Of a DNA stretch of 64,000 bases, positions 8,268-16,323 are shown piece after piece. Source of the DNA: Candidatus Enterococcus courvalinii (GTDB lineage Bacteria; Bacillota; Bacilli; Lactobacillales; Enterococcaceae). Position 1 is the stretch's first letter. Every line of letters starts with the position of its first letter. The notes under the pieces are model-generated. The model was given only the letters and a program-made list of their open reading frames with translations. It was not told the origin of the DNA and searched no databases. Position numbers and translations under genes: made by a program. The stretch is from NCBI RefSeq assembly GCF_017315945.1, contig NZ_JAFLWI010000016.1:124001-188000 (forward strand), written 5' to 3'.

Positions 8268-8355
8268 TTCTTCACCTCTAGTTAGTAGTATAGGACGATT
8301 TTGCTAAAATGACAAAATACTCCTATTTCGCAAAATAATTCAACACATTCTCAAA

Positions 8356-8410
8356 AGAAAGCGGTAACAAAGTTCAATGATTCTTTGATGATAACGCTTT
8401 ATGCTATAAT
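8356..8410 (+). promoter_or_regulatory. cre site and promoter of gldA-dhaMKL
   Basis: AGAAAGCGGTAACA at 8356-8369 matches the CcpA cre consensus at 13 of 14 positions. A perfect TATAAT is at 8405-8410; the -35 is ambiguous (TTCTTT at 8381 with 18-base spacing, or TTGATG at 8385 with 14). A second, weaker cre-like sequence (TGATAACGCTTTAT, 8389-8402) overlaps the core. Catabolite repression of glycerol use is implied. Confidence 0.7.
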
Positions 8411-8438
8411 AGTAAACGATAACAAGGAGGAACTACTG

Positions 8439-9575
8439 ATGAGAAAAGCACTAATTTTACCAACCAAATATGTACAAGGTGAAGATGAATTACTGAACTT
8501 AGGTTACTTCGTATCGACTTTTGGCTCTTCTGCATTACTGATTGCAAACCCGGCTGATGTGGATCGTATTCGCCCACAACTTGATGCTACCGCAGAAAAA
8601 TTTGGCGTATCATTTATTGAAGGCGGTTTCAGTGGTGAGGTTACTCGAGCAGAAACAAAACGATTGCAAGAAGTAGCTAAAGAACAACACACTGATTGCA
8701 TTATTGGTTTAGGTGGCGGAAAAGCGATTGATGCTTCAAAAGTTGTAGCTGAAGGTGAAAAATTAATTATTGTTCCAACAATTGCAGCGCAAGATGCGCC
8801 AACCTCTCACTCGGCTGTTTTGTACCATGAAGACGGTTCATTTGACGACTATGCTTATTTTAAACAAAGTCCAAGCGTTGTCTTAGTGGATACAAAAGTG
8901 GTCGCAAAAGCACCTACTCGTTTTTTAGTTGCTGGTATGGGTGACGCACTATCCACTTATTTTGAAGCACGTGCAACGCATCATTCTTATTCCCGCGTTA
9001 ATGCAAGTTTGCCAATGGGTTCAAGAGAAGGATTAACGCCCCCCGCTAGCGGTACTTATGCTGCCTTAGCGATGGCAAAATTATGTTGGGAACATTTACA
9101 AGAAGACGGCTTGAACGCAAAAATTGCTTGTGATGCAAATTTAGTGACTGAATCATTGAGTAAAATTGTCGAAACTAATATTTTGTTATCTGGTTTAGGA
9201 TTTGAAAGTGGTGGTTTAGCTGCAGCTCATGCCATTCATAACGGAATGACTGTTTTACCTGGTGCACATAGCTACCTTCATGGTGAAAAAGTTGCTTTTG
9301 CAACATTAACTCAGTTAGTTCTGGAAGATGCAAAAACGGAAGAAATGAATGCTGTTATGGACTTTATGGCTTCTGTTGGGTTGCCATTGACGCTAGCTGA
9401 TTTAGGTGTGGATCACATTACTTATGAAGAAGCACTTGCAGTAGCAAAAATCGCTTGCATTCCTGAAGAATCCATTCATTCAATGCCGTTCCCAATTGTT
9501 GTCGAAGATGTTGCAAATGCTCTAATTGTCGCTGATCGAATTGGACAAGCCTACAAAGATAGAATGCGAAACTAA
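8439..9575 (+). CDS. gldA: Glycerol dehydrogenase (NAD+)
   Basis: A 378-residue iron/zinc-type alcohol dehydrogenase that oxidises glycerol to dihydroxyacetone with NAD+. Seen are the NAD-binding GLGGGKAIDASK loop (about 90-101), the metal-site segments GMGDALSTYFEAR, AAHAIHNG and SYLHGEKVAF. The ATG at 8439 follows AAGGAGG; the open frame extends 18 codons upstream through the promoter and is not used. It is followed closely by dhaM, dhaK and dhaL, so the dihydroxyacetone made here is phosphorylated by the PTS-dependent kinase: the oxidative glycerol route. Confidence 0.96.
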   Translation: MRKALILPTKYVQGEDELLNLGYFVSTFGSSALLIANPADVDRIRPQLDATAEKFGVSFIEGGFSGEVTRAETKRLQEVAKEQHTDCIIGLGGGKAIDASKVVAEGEKLIIVPTIAAQDAPTSHSAVLYHEDGSFDDYAYFKQSPSVVLVDTKVVAKAPTRFLVAGMGDALSTYFEARATHHSYSRVNASLPMGSREGLTPPASGTYAALAMAKLCWEHLQEDGLNAKIACDANLVTESLSKIVETNILLSGLGFESGGLAAAHAIHNGMTVLPGAHSYLHGEKVAFATLTQLVLEDAKTEEMNAVMDFMASVGLPLTLADLGVDHITYEEALAVAKIACIPEESIHSMPFPIVVEDVANALIVADRIGQAYKDRMRN

Positions 9576-9591
9576 TAAAGGAGTTTTTAGA

Positions 9592-9990
9592 ATGAAAAAA
9601 AGTATCTTACTCGTTTCTCATAGTCAAATGATTACAGATGGGCTCAAAGAAATGATTGAGCAAATGGGTAAAAGTGAAAATGTCGTGCTCTTTTCTCTAG
9701 GTGGAACTTCTGACGGAGAATTGGGTAGCGATCCAACTAAAATTGTAGATGCTGTCAATGAAGCAACTGATAGTGATATCTTTTTTGTCTTCGCTGATCT
9801 TGGCAGTGCTGTCTTAAGTGCTGAACTTGCATATGATTTATTAGAACCAGAGCTACAAGAAAAATATGTTCTAGTAGATGCCCCCTTAGTTGAAGGCGCA
9901 TTCGCAGCTGGAATCACAGCAAGTGTTTCTGATGATCCCGACCATATTGTCAATGAAGCAAAGCAAGCAGCAAAGAAAGGTTGGAACTAA
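9592..9990 (+). CDS. dhaM: PTS-dependent dihydroxyacetone kinase, phosphotransferase subunit DhaM
   Basis: A 132-residue single-domain EIIA(Man)-like protein that receives phosphate from HPr and rephosphorylates ADP bound in DhaL. The active histidine is in ILLVSHSQMI (about His10), and the FSLGGTSDGELGSDP and FADLGSAVLSAE segments fit the EIIA(Man) fold. The ATG at 9592 follows AAAGGAG. Unlike the three-domain enterobacterial DhaM, it is the short form seen in enterococci and lactococci. The dhaK ATG begins one base after its stop region. Confidence 0.93.
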   Translation: MKKSILLVSHSQMITDGLKEMIEQMGKSENVVLFSLGGTSDGELGSDPTKIVDAVNEATDSDIFFVFADLGSAVLSAELAYDLLEPELQEKYVLVDAPLVEGAFAAGITASVSDDPDHIVNEAKQAAKKGWN

Positions 9991-9991
9991 A

Positions 9992-10981
9992 ATGAAAAAA
10001 ATCATTAATGAACCACAAAATATTATTGAAGAAATGCTTGAAGGAATGGTAAAAAGTTATTCAACACTTGTTCATCGCGTCGATGATTCCAGAGTCATTG
10101 CTAAAAATCAAACAGACAATGTGCAAGTCGGATTAGTTTCTGGTGGCGGAAGCGGACATGAACCTGCACACGCTGGTTTTGTTGGTGACGGAATGTTAAG
10201 TGCAGCTGTTCTAGGCGATGTCTTCACTTCTCCTACACCAGATCAAATTGAACGTGCTATCGAAGCAACCAATCAGGGAAAAGGTGTTTTATTAATCGTT
10301 AAAAATTATACTGGTGACATCTTGAACTTTGAAATGGCAAAAGATTTAGCCGAAATGAGCGATATTCCAACCGAAATCGTTGTCGTTGACGACGATATTG
10401 CTGTAGAAGATAGCACTTATACTGCTGGAAAACGAGGCGTTGCCGGAACCGTTCTTGTTCATAAAATTTTAGGTGATGCTGCACGAAACGGTGCTTCTCT
10501 AACAGAATTAAAAGAGCTAGGTGAAAAAGTTGTTCAAGCAACCAAAACGATTGGTGTTGCTTTGTCGGCTGCAACTGTTCCTGAAGTTGGAAAACCTGGT
10601 TTCACTTTAGCAGAAGATGAAATTGAATTTGGCGTTGGTATTCATGGAGAACCAGGCTACCGTCGTGAAAAATTACAACCTTCAAAACAATTAGCACAAG
10701 AATTAGTTGAAAAATTAGTTCAGGCTTATCCAGAAACACCTAAAAAAGTTGGTGTCTTGGTCAATGGTATGGGTGGCACTCCTTTAATGGAACAGTTTGT
10801 CTTTATCAATGATGTATTAACTTTACTTGCGGATAAAGAGATTGACGTTGATTTCCACAAGGTTGGGAACTATATGACCTCTATTGATATGCAAGGTCTT
10901 TCTCTGACATTGATTGATTTGACAACAACGGAATGGACAAACGCTTTAACCAGTCCAGTTGCAACCATTTCATGGGGCTAA
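9992..10981 (+). CDS. dhaK: Dihydroxyacetone kinase, substrate-binding subunit DhaK
   Basis: A 329-residue DhaK that binds dihydroxyacetone covalently and passes it phosphate from DhaL. Key features are SGGGSGHEPAHAGFVGDGML (about 50-69, with His56), VVDDDIAVED, and the hemiaminal-forming histidine in GVGIHGEPGYRR at position 218, the same number as in the E. coli enzyme. The start ATG at 9992 is one base after the dhaM stop, with AAAGG just upstream; a longer frame overlapping dhaM is spurious. Confidence 0.96.
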   Translation: MKKIINEPQNIIEEMLEGMVKSYSTLVHRVDDSRVIAKNQTDNVQVGLVSGGGSGHEPAHAGFVGDGMLSAAVLGDVFTSPTPDQIERAIEATNQGKGVLLIVKNYTGDILNFEMAKDLAEMSDIPTEIVVVDDDIAVEDSTYTAGKRGVAGTVLVHKILGDAARNGASLTELKELGEKVVQATKTIGVALSAATVPEVGKPGFTLAEDEIEFGVGIHGEPGYRREKLQPSKQLAQELVEKLVQAYPETPKKVGVLVNGMGGTPLMEQFVFINDVLTLLADKEIDVDFHKVGNYMTSIDMQGLSLTLIDLTTTEWTNALTSPVATISWG

Positions 10982-11014
10982 CTTAAGAGAATGATTGACA
11001 AAAGGAGAATGACA

Positions 11015-11617
11015 ATGGATTTAACAGTTGAAAAAGTACAAGCATGGTTGAATGATTTTTCTCAAGAAATCGAACAAAACAAACACATGCTCAGTGAATT
11101 AGATACGCCAATTGGTGATGGTGACCATGGAAACAATATGGCTCGCGGCATGGCAGCTTATCAAGAAGCATTTGCTGCACAACAACCAAAAACCATTACT
11201 GATACATTTAAAATCTTAGCGATGTCTTTGATTTCAAAAGTAGGTGGAGCTTCTGGTCCATTATATGGTACGGCATTCATGAATTTTGCCAAAGCAACAA
11301 AAGAAGTTACTGCCATTACGAATGAAGAACAGTTAGGTGAACTTGTACAAGAAGGATTGAACGGAATCCAATTACGTGGAAAAGCCAATGTAGATGATAA
11401 AACAATGGTCGATGTTTGGGCTCCTATAGCCGAAATACTCAAAAAAAATCAACCTTTAACAGCAGAAGCAATCACAGCTGCCAAAGAACAGACAAAAGAT
11501 TTACAAGCCAAAAAAGGACGTGCTTCTTACCTTGGTGAGCGCTCTATTGGTCATATTGATCCAGGTGCTGCTTCCAGCGCCATTTTATTCCAAACGTTAT
11601 TACCTTATCTTAACTAG
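11015..11617 (+). CDS. dhaL: Dihydroxyacetone kinase, ADP-binding subunit DhaL
   Basis: A 200-residue DhaL that holds ADP with two magnesium ions and shuttles phosphate from DhaM to DhaK-bound dihydroxyacetone. The magnesium loop TPIGDGDHGNNMARG (about residues 29-43) and the SKVGGASGPLYGT nucleotide-binding turn are present, as is the conserved RSIGHIDPGAAS near the end. The ATG at 11015 is 7 bases after AGGAG; in-frame starts further upstream are less well placed. Last gene of the operon, followed by a terminator at 11634. Confidence 0.95.
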   Translation: MDLTVEKVQAWLNDFSQEIEQNKHMLSELDTPIGDGDHGNNMARGMAAYQEAFAAQQPKTITDTFKILAMSLISKVGGASGPLYGTAFMNFAKATKEVTAITNEEQLGELVQEGLNGIQLRGKANVDDKTMVDVWAPIAEILKKNQPLTAEAITAAKEQTKDLQAKKGRASYLGERSIGHIDPGAASSAILFQTLLPYLN

Positions 11618-11633
11618 AAAGAAGCAACTGATT

Positions 11634-11660
11634 CCACGCGCAGTACGCGTGGTTTTTTTT
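11634..11660 (+). terminator. Terminator of gldA-dhaMKL
   Basis: CCACGCG and CGCGTGG pair around a short loop and are followed by eight T, 17 bases after the dhaL stop. Confidence 0.9.
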
Positions 11661-11746
11661 GTTTCAATCGCTTTAGCGATTGAAACCGACTAAAGTCATT
11701 AATGAGAAAGAGACAAAGACAATCAAATTGAGTTGTCTTTGTCTCT
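11661..11746. repeat. Two further inverted repeats downstream of dhaL
   Basis: Positions 11661-11686 form a perfect 12-base inverted repeat (GTTTCAATCGCT / AGCGATTGAAAC, two-base centre). Positions 11709-11746 form a 14-base one (AGAGACAAAGACAA / TTGTCTTTGTCTCT, ten-base loop). Neither is followed by a clear T run on either strand. The second may end ptsG transcription from the other side. Confidence 0.7.
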
Positions 11747-11895
11747 TAGTATATATCTTGAATTTTTTTGTTGTTGGAATAAATAGTTTAATGCTACTAC
11801 TATTCGAAAATACGCCTTTTTTTCATAAAAATATGGAAGTAATTTTTGAAAATCGATTCTTATTTTTTTGAGTGGAACACTTCTTTCACAGCTTC

Positions 11896-13863
11896 TTACT
11901 TACTCGTTACTGTCCCAATAATTTCGTTCACTTCACCATCTTGGCCAGTTGTTACTGAGAACGTATCGATTTTATCTGGGTTTGTGAAGACAACGATCAT
12001 GTCAGCTTCTTTACCACTTGCTTTCAAACTTGCTAGATCGACTTTTGCAAGCATTTGTCCACGCCCCACTTGTTGGCCTTCTTTAACAAAGACAGTGAAT
12101 GGTTCGCCATTTAATTGAACGGTATCGATGCCCATGTGAACTAATACTTCAACCCCAGAGTCAGTTACTAAACCAATCGCATGTTTGGTAGGAAAGACAC
12201 TTGTAACTTTCCCAGCAACTGGCGCAAAAATTTCACCTGTTTCAGGAATAACTGCAAAGCCGTCTCCCATCATTTTTTGTGAGAATACTTCATCGCCGAC
12301 TTCAGTGATTGGAATCACTTTACCAGTAGCTACAGCATATACATCTTGTGTTTGTGGTCCTTCAGGTTTGCTGATTTCTTCCGTAACTACTACTGTTCCT
12401 GCTGATTGACTAACAGGACTTCCATGTAATTTACTCATTTCATCAGCAACAAATTGAACTTCTGTCCCAACAATAACCTGGATATTTTGATCATCAATTA
12501 CTTTCACCCCTGGAACACCAGTTGCTTTAATTTTTGATTGATCAACTTGTTTTGTATCTTTCACTTGTAAACGCAGACGTGTTGTACAATTATCGATTGA
12601 TGTTACATTGCTTGCTCCACCAAGAGCAGCATAAATGTTATCTGCCAAAGCAGAAAACTTATCGTTACCAGTTGCTAAATCAGGCGTTTCTTCACCTGTA
12701 CCTTCTTCACGTCCTGGTGTCATCAAGTTGAATTTCTTGATAACAAACATAAAAGTAACATAGTAAACGACAGCCATAACCAAGCCTAGTAAAATCAACA
12801 TATATGGTTTATTCGCAATTGGTACGCGTAAACTTAAGAAGAAATCAATAAAACCAGCACTAAAGTTGAATCCTGCTGTCCAGTGGAAAAGTGCTGCTAC
12901 AAACATTGAAATACCTGTTAAAGCAGCATGAACAACATACAATGGCCAAGCAACAAACATAAATGAAAATTCTAATGGTTCAGTCACACCTGTAAAGAAT
13001 GAAGCAAATGCAGCTGCTAACATCAATGACGCTGTTTGTTTTTTCTTCTCTGGACGAGCACATTGATAGATAGCTAACGCCCCTGCTGGTAAACCAAACA
13101 TCATTACTGGGAAGAATCCAGCTTGATACATTCCAGTAATCCCTTTTGTTCCTTCACTTGCCCAGAATTTACCAATGTCATCAATTCCTGCAAGGTTGAA
13201 CCAGAATACATTGTTCAACGCATGATGCAAACCTGTTGGGATCAACAGACGGTTAAAGAAGCCATATAGTCCAGCACCCACTGCGCCCATTCCAGAAATC
13301 AATTCACCAAATGAAACAAGGGTATTGTAAACTGGTGGCCAAATAAAAATTAATAATGCCGAAATCAAAGTCATTACACCAGCAGTTACAATTGGAACCG
13401 CGCGCTTTCCACTAAAGAAAGATAAAGCCATTGGCAATTTTACTTTACTAAAACGATTGTACATTGCCGCAGCAACTAACCCAGCCAAAATCCCAATAAA
13501 AACATTTTTATTATTGATTGCGCCAAACGCAACATTTACTTGCTCGACATCAACTTTTGTGAACAATGCAACTGATGCACTACTTACTAAAGTCATCGGT
13601 GTCAAGAAAGCAACTAGTCCTGCCAAAGCAGAAGAACCATCTTTGTCTTTCGACATCCCTAATGCTAACCCGACCGCAAATAATAACCCTAAATTATCTA
13701 AAATTGTACTACCAGCTTTGATTAAAAAAGCCGCCAAAATATTATTGCCACCCCAACCACTTGGGTCAATCCAATAACCAATCCCCATGAACAAAGCTGC
13801 TACAGGTAATGTTGCAACTGGCAACATCAATGAGCGACCCATTCTTTGCATATAAGCTTTCAT
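11896..13863 (-). CDS. ptsG: Glucose-family PTS transporter, EIICBA
   Basis: A 655-residue PTS permease of the glucose/N-acetylglucosamine family. The EIIC domain (about 1-390) starts MQRMGRSLMLPVATLPVAAL and contains GLHHALNNVFWFN and the family GVTEPLEFSF signature. The EIIB domain (about 410-490) has the cysteine in SIDNCTTRLRL. The EIIA domain (about 515-650) has the histidine in VLVHMGID. GGGAG precedes the ATG at 13863. It lies 19 bases after a GlcT-type antiterminator gene with its own leader switch, the layout of ptsG, which favours glucose over N-acetylglucosamine. The EIIA domain could also serve the EIIA-less EIICB at 16324. Confidence 0.9.
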   Translation of the reverse strand: MKAYMQRMGRSLMLPVATLPVAALFMGIGYWIDPSGWGGNNILAAFLIKAGSTILDNLGLLFAVGLALGMSKDKDGSSALAGLVAFLTPMTLVSSASVALFTKVDVEQVNVAFGAINNKNVFIGILAGLVAAAMYNRFSKVKLPMALSFFSGKRAVPIVTAGVMTLISALLIFIWPPVYNTLVSFGELISGMGAVGAGLYGFFNRLLIPTGLHHALNNVFWFNLAGIDDIGKFWASEGTKGITGMYQAGFFPVMMFGLPAGALAIYQCARPEKKKQTASLMLAAAFASFFTGVTEPLEFSFMFVAWPLYVVHAALTGISMFVAALFHWTAGFNFSAGFIDFFLSLRVPIANKPYMLILLGLVMAVVYYVTFMFVIKKFNLMTPGREEGTGEETPDLATGNDKFSALADNIYAALGGASNVTSIDNCTTRLRLQVKDTKQVDQSKIKATGVPGVKVIDDQNIQVIVGTEVQFVADEMSKLHGSPVSQSAGTVVVTEEISKPEGPQTQDVYAVATGKVIPITEVGDEVFSQKMMGDGFAVIPETGEIFAPVAGKVTSVFPTKHAIGLVTDSGVEVLVHMGIDTVQLNGEPFTVFVKEGQQVGRGQMLAKVDLASLKASGKEADMIVVFTNPDKIDTFSVTTGQDGEVNEIIGTVTSK

Positions 13864-13882
13864 CTTTTTCTCTCCCTACTTT

Positions 13883-14722
13883 TTAATCACAAACGGCACT
13901 ACGTAAGCGTTCGATGTGGATTGCTAAGTATCCCATTTCCTCACTCGTAATAGACATTTGATATTGTTTAAGTAATAAAACACGAATTTTCTTCGTCATT
14001 TCATAACTTGCTATATATTTTTTCTTGACCATTTTTAAAATATCTTCATCCAAAACAGCGTACTGTTGGTTCTTATAACGTTGTAATAATAATCTCAAAT
14101 GATTTGCTAAACGCGTGTAGCTCAAAGACATCTCTTGTGTATGCAAATCAACCTCAAGTTCTGCCTCGATTAAACGAATCACATCTGAAATAATCGTCAC
14201 TTCTCGAATACTTCGATGATTATTCAATTGATTTCTACGACTTGAATGGATATGAATGGCGATATATCCTGCCTGATCATAGGTAAATGGCACATCTAAT
14301 GTTTTCGTCAAATGTTCCACTGCCCATTGTGCAATTTGAAATTCTTCGTCGTATAAAACTTCGATTTCTCGTAACAATTTGTTGCGAATTACGATACCAT
14401 TTTTCATATTTTCAGCGGCAAATGCGATATGATCTGTTAGTGCAATCAAAATATGTTCATTCAACGGCTCCATCAAAATCGTTTCTGCGTGTTGAATGAT
14501 TTCTTCAGCTGCAAATAAATATTTTTCATCGATTTGATTCAACAAATTTTGCAATCGAAGCTGTCCTTCTGGTTCCATGACAAAAAGGCGCTCGATGTCC
14601 TTCATAAAAATAAGGTCATTTCTTTTTTTATCAAAGCTGATCCCTTTTCCAATTGCAACTTTTTCTTGTCCGTCATCGTCTACCAACACGGCATTCTGAT
14701 TAAAGATTTTTTTAATTTTCAT
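13883..14722 (-). CDS. glcT: GlcT-type PRD transcriptional antiterminator
   Basis: A 279-residue BglG-family antiterminator: CAT RNA-binding domain at about 1-55 (MKIKKIFNQNAVLVDD), PRD1 about 65-170 (LTDHIAFA, AGYIAIHIHSSR) and PRD2 about 175-275 (NHLRLLLQR, MGYLAIHIERL). Immediately upstream of ptsG, and with a terminator/antiterminator leader in front of itself, it matches GlcT, which is kept inactive by phosphorylation from the glucose EII when no sugar enters. No second switch is visible in the 19 bases before ptsG, so the two genes should be read through together from the leader at 14811. Confidence 0.9.
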   Translation of the reverse strand: MKIKKIFNQNAVLVDDDGQEKVAIGKGISFDKKRNDLIFMKDIERLFVMEPEGQLRLQNLLNQIDEKYLFAAEEIIQHAETILMEPLNEHILIALTDHIAFAAENMKNGIVIRNKLLREIEVLYDEEFQIAQWAVEHLTKTLDVPFTYDQAGYIAIHIHSSRRNQLNNHRSIREVTIISDVIRLIEAELEVDLHTQEMSLSYTRLANHLRLLLQRYKNQQYAVLDEDILKMVKKKYIASYEMTKKIRVLLLKQYQMSITSEEMGYLAIHIERLRSAVCD

Positions 14723-14810
14723 AATGAGTTCCTTTTCTGCAGAAATAGGTTTTTGATTTCACAATTAATAATCATTTTCCAGAAATTTTTTGGCCTAAAG
14801 AATTTCTAGA

Positions 14811-14870
14811 CAAAAGAAAAGCATGGAAAAATCACCTGGAAAATTTCTCTCCCACGTCATCTTTCCATGC
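14811..14870 (-). terminator. glcT-ptsG leader terminator / antiterminator
   Basis: On the minus strand GCATGGAAA pairs with TTTCCATGC, with inner ACGTGG/CCAGGT pairing, followed by TTTTCTTTTG. It lies between the promoter and glcT, where GlcT-dependent antitermination is expected. The RAT itself would overlap the first arm; I could not delimit it exactly. Confidence 0.75.
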
Positions 14871-14914
14871 CTAGTATGATCTAGTCACATGAAATCAATA
14901 TTGTTAACACCTAA

Positions 14915-14943
14915 ATTGTATAGACCAAATATCGTTTTGTCAA
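14915..14943 (-). promoter_or_regulatory. Promoter of glcT-ptsG
   Basis: Minus-strand TTGACA (14938-14943) and TACAAT (14915-14920) are separated by 17 bases, about 45 bases before the leader hairpin. Confidence 0.8.
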
Positions 14944-14976
14944 CCGCTTTCTTTATTTTTTTTGTTGACTGTTGAT

Positions 14977-16302
14977 TTAACTTAACTTTGGCCAGAATTC
15001 TTTGTTTGCTTCATGAAGCTCATCTAAAACTTTTTTACCCACCGTATAATTAGAAATTGTTTTGTTTAACATAACTGCTTCTAATGCTGTTTGATAAGAA
15101 CCTGACAAAGCTGCATCGACTGTCATTTTTTCGTAAGCCTTCTGCATTTCCATCAGTCCTTTTTGGAAAGTTGGTATGTGTCCGACGGTAATTGTTTCTG
15201 CCCCCATACTTCCAACATATGCTGGAACTTCAATCACTGCTTCTGGATCAAAATTTGCGATTGAGCCTTGGTTTTTTTTGTTGACCGTAAAGCGTTCGCG
15301 CGTGTTATGGATAATAGCGTATGCAATATCCACAATATAATTTCCATGGACGCCTGCGTGCAAACTGGAATCTTTGGCACTGCCATTAGCAATCACGCGA
15401 CGACATTCTTCATAAATTCGCTTTTCACGCCCTTGCATCACATAATCGCCACGAGTAAATGAGGGATCATCATGGGCAATCATTTCGTCTGGTGTTAAAT
15501 AATACTGCAAGTAACAATTTGGAAAATATTCTGGGAACCGTTTGAATAAGCTAATCATCTGGCGATAGGTATCAATCCAATATTGATCTTCTTTCGTTTC
15601 ATCATTTGATTGTAATAATGTATCGATTTTACCAGAAAGTACGTCTTCTCTTAAGATTGGTAAAAGGTCGGTTCCTGTCTCATCAATGATATTCGTCCAC
15701 CAGCCAAAGTGGTTCATTCCAAAATACTTAAATGTTACGTCACGTAAATCTTTATTGAAATATTTGGCTATCGCACCTTCAATTGAAATCGGCATATCAC
15801 AAATACACAATACATTTGCATCAGGAAATTCTCGATAGATTGCTTCTGAAAGAATGGCTTCTGGATTTGTATAATTGAGAATCCAAGCTTTTGGACAAAT
15901 TTCTTTTACCTTTCGAATAATTTCTAATACTGCTGGAATCACACGCATAGCAAATGAAAATCCACCTAGTCCGCAAGTTTCTTGCCCTACAACACCATTG
16001 TTAAGACAAATTTTTTCATCAATTGCACGTTGTTTGTTCAAGCCTGGTCTAATTTGCATAAATAAGAAATCAGCATCCACTAACGCTTCATCAATGTTTG
16101 TTGTATAGTTAACTGCCACTTTTGAACCTAGTTCTTGATAGTACATTTTCGTATATTGACCAAGTAGTGAAACTCTTTCTTCATCAATATCATATAAAAC
16201 TAATTCACTTAGATTTAATTCTTCTGCACGTTTTCGTAAAACCTCTAAAATTCCTGGTGATTGTGTTGAACCTCCACCAATCATTACAAATTTATTTCCC
16301 AC
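14977..16302 (-). CDS. GH4 6-phospho-glycosidase (6-phospho-alpha-glucosidase-like)
   Basis: A 441-residue family 4 glycoside hydrolase, which needs NAD+ and a divalent metal and cleaves sugar 6-phosphates delivered by a PTS. The N-terminal Rossmann motif is VMIGGGSTQSPGI. The metal/catalytic segment NGVVGQETCGLGGFSFAMR, LNYTNPEAI, and GMNHFGWWTNI are closest, as far as I recall, to GlvA/MalH 6-phospho-alpha-glucosidases. GTG is the start at 16302, after GGGGGAAG. It is the last gene of an operon with a ChbG-like deacetylase and an EIICB, 22 bases after the latter. The bond it cleaves (alpha- versus beta-) cannot be settled from family alone. Confidence 0.85.
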   Translation of the reverse strand: MGNKFVMIGGGSTQSPGILEVLRKRAEELNLSELVLYDIDEERVSLLGQYTKMYYQELGSKVAVNYTTNIDEALVDADFLFMQIRPGLNKQRAIDEKICLNNGVVGQETCGLGGFSFAMRVIPAVLEIIRKVKEICPKAWILNYTNPEAILSEAIYREFPDANVLCICDMPISIEGAIAKYFNKDLRDVTFKYFGMNHFGWWTNIIDETGTDLLPILREDVLSGKIDTLLQSNDETKEDQYWIDTYRQMISLFKRFPEYFPNCYLQYYLTPDEMIAHDDPSFTRGDYVMQGREKRIYEECRRVIANGSAKDSSLHAGVHGNYIVDIAYAIIHNTRERFTVNKKNQGSIANFDPEAVIEVPAYVGSMGAETITVGHIPTFQKGLMEMQKAYEKMTVDAALSGSYQTALEAVMLNKTISNYTVGKKVLDELHEANKEFWPKLS

Positions 16303-16323
16303 TGTTGTCTTCCCCCATTCAGT

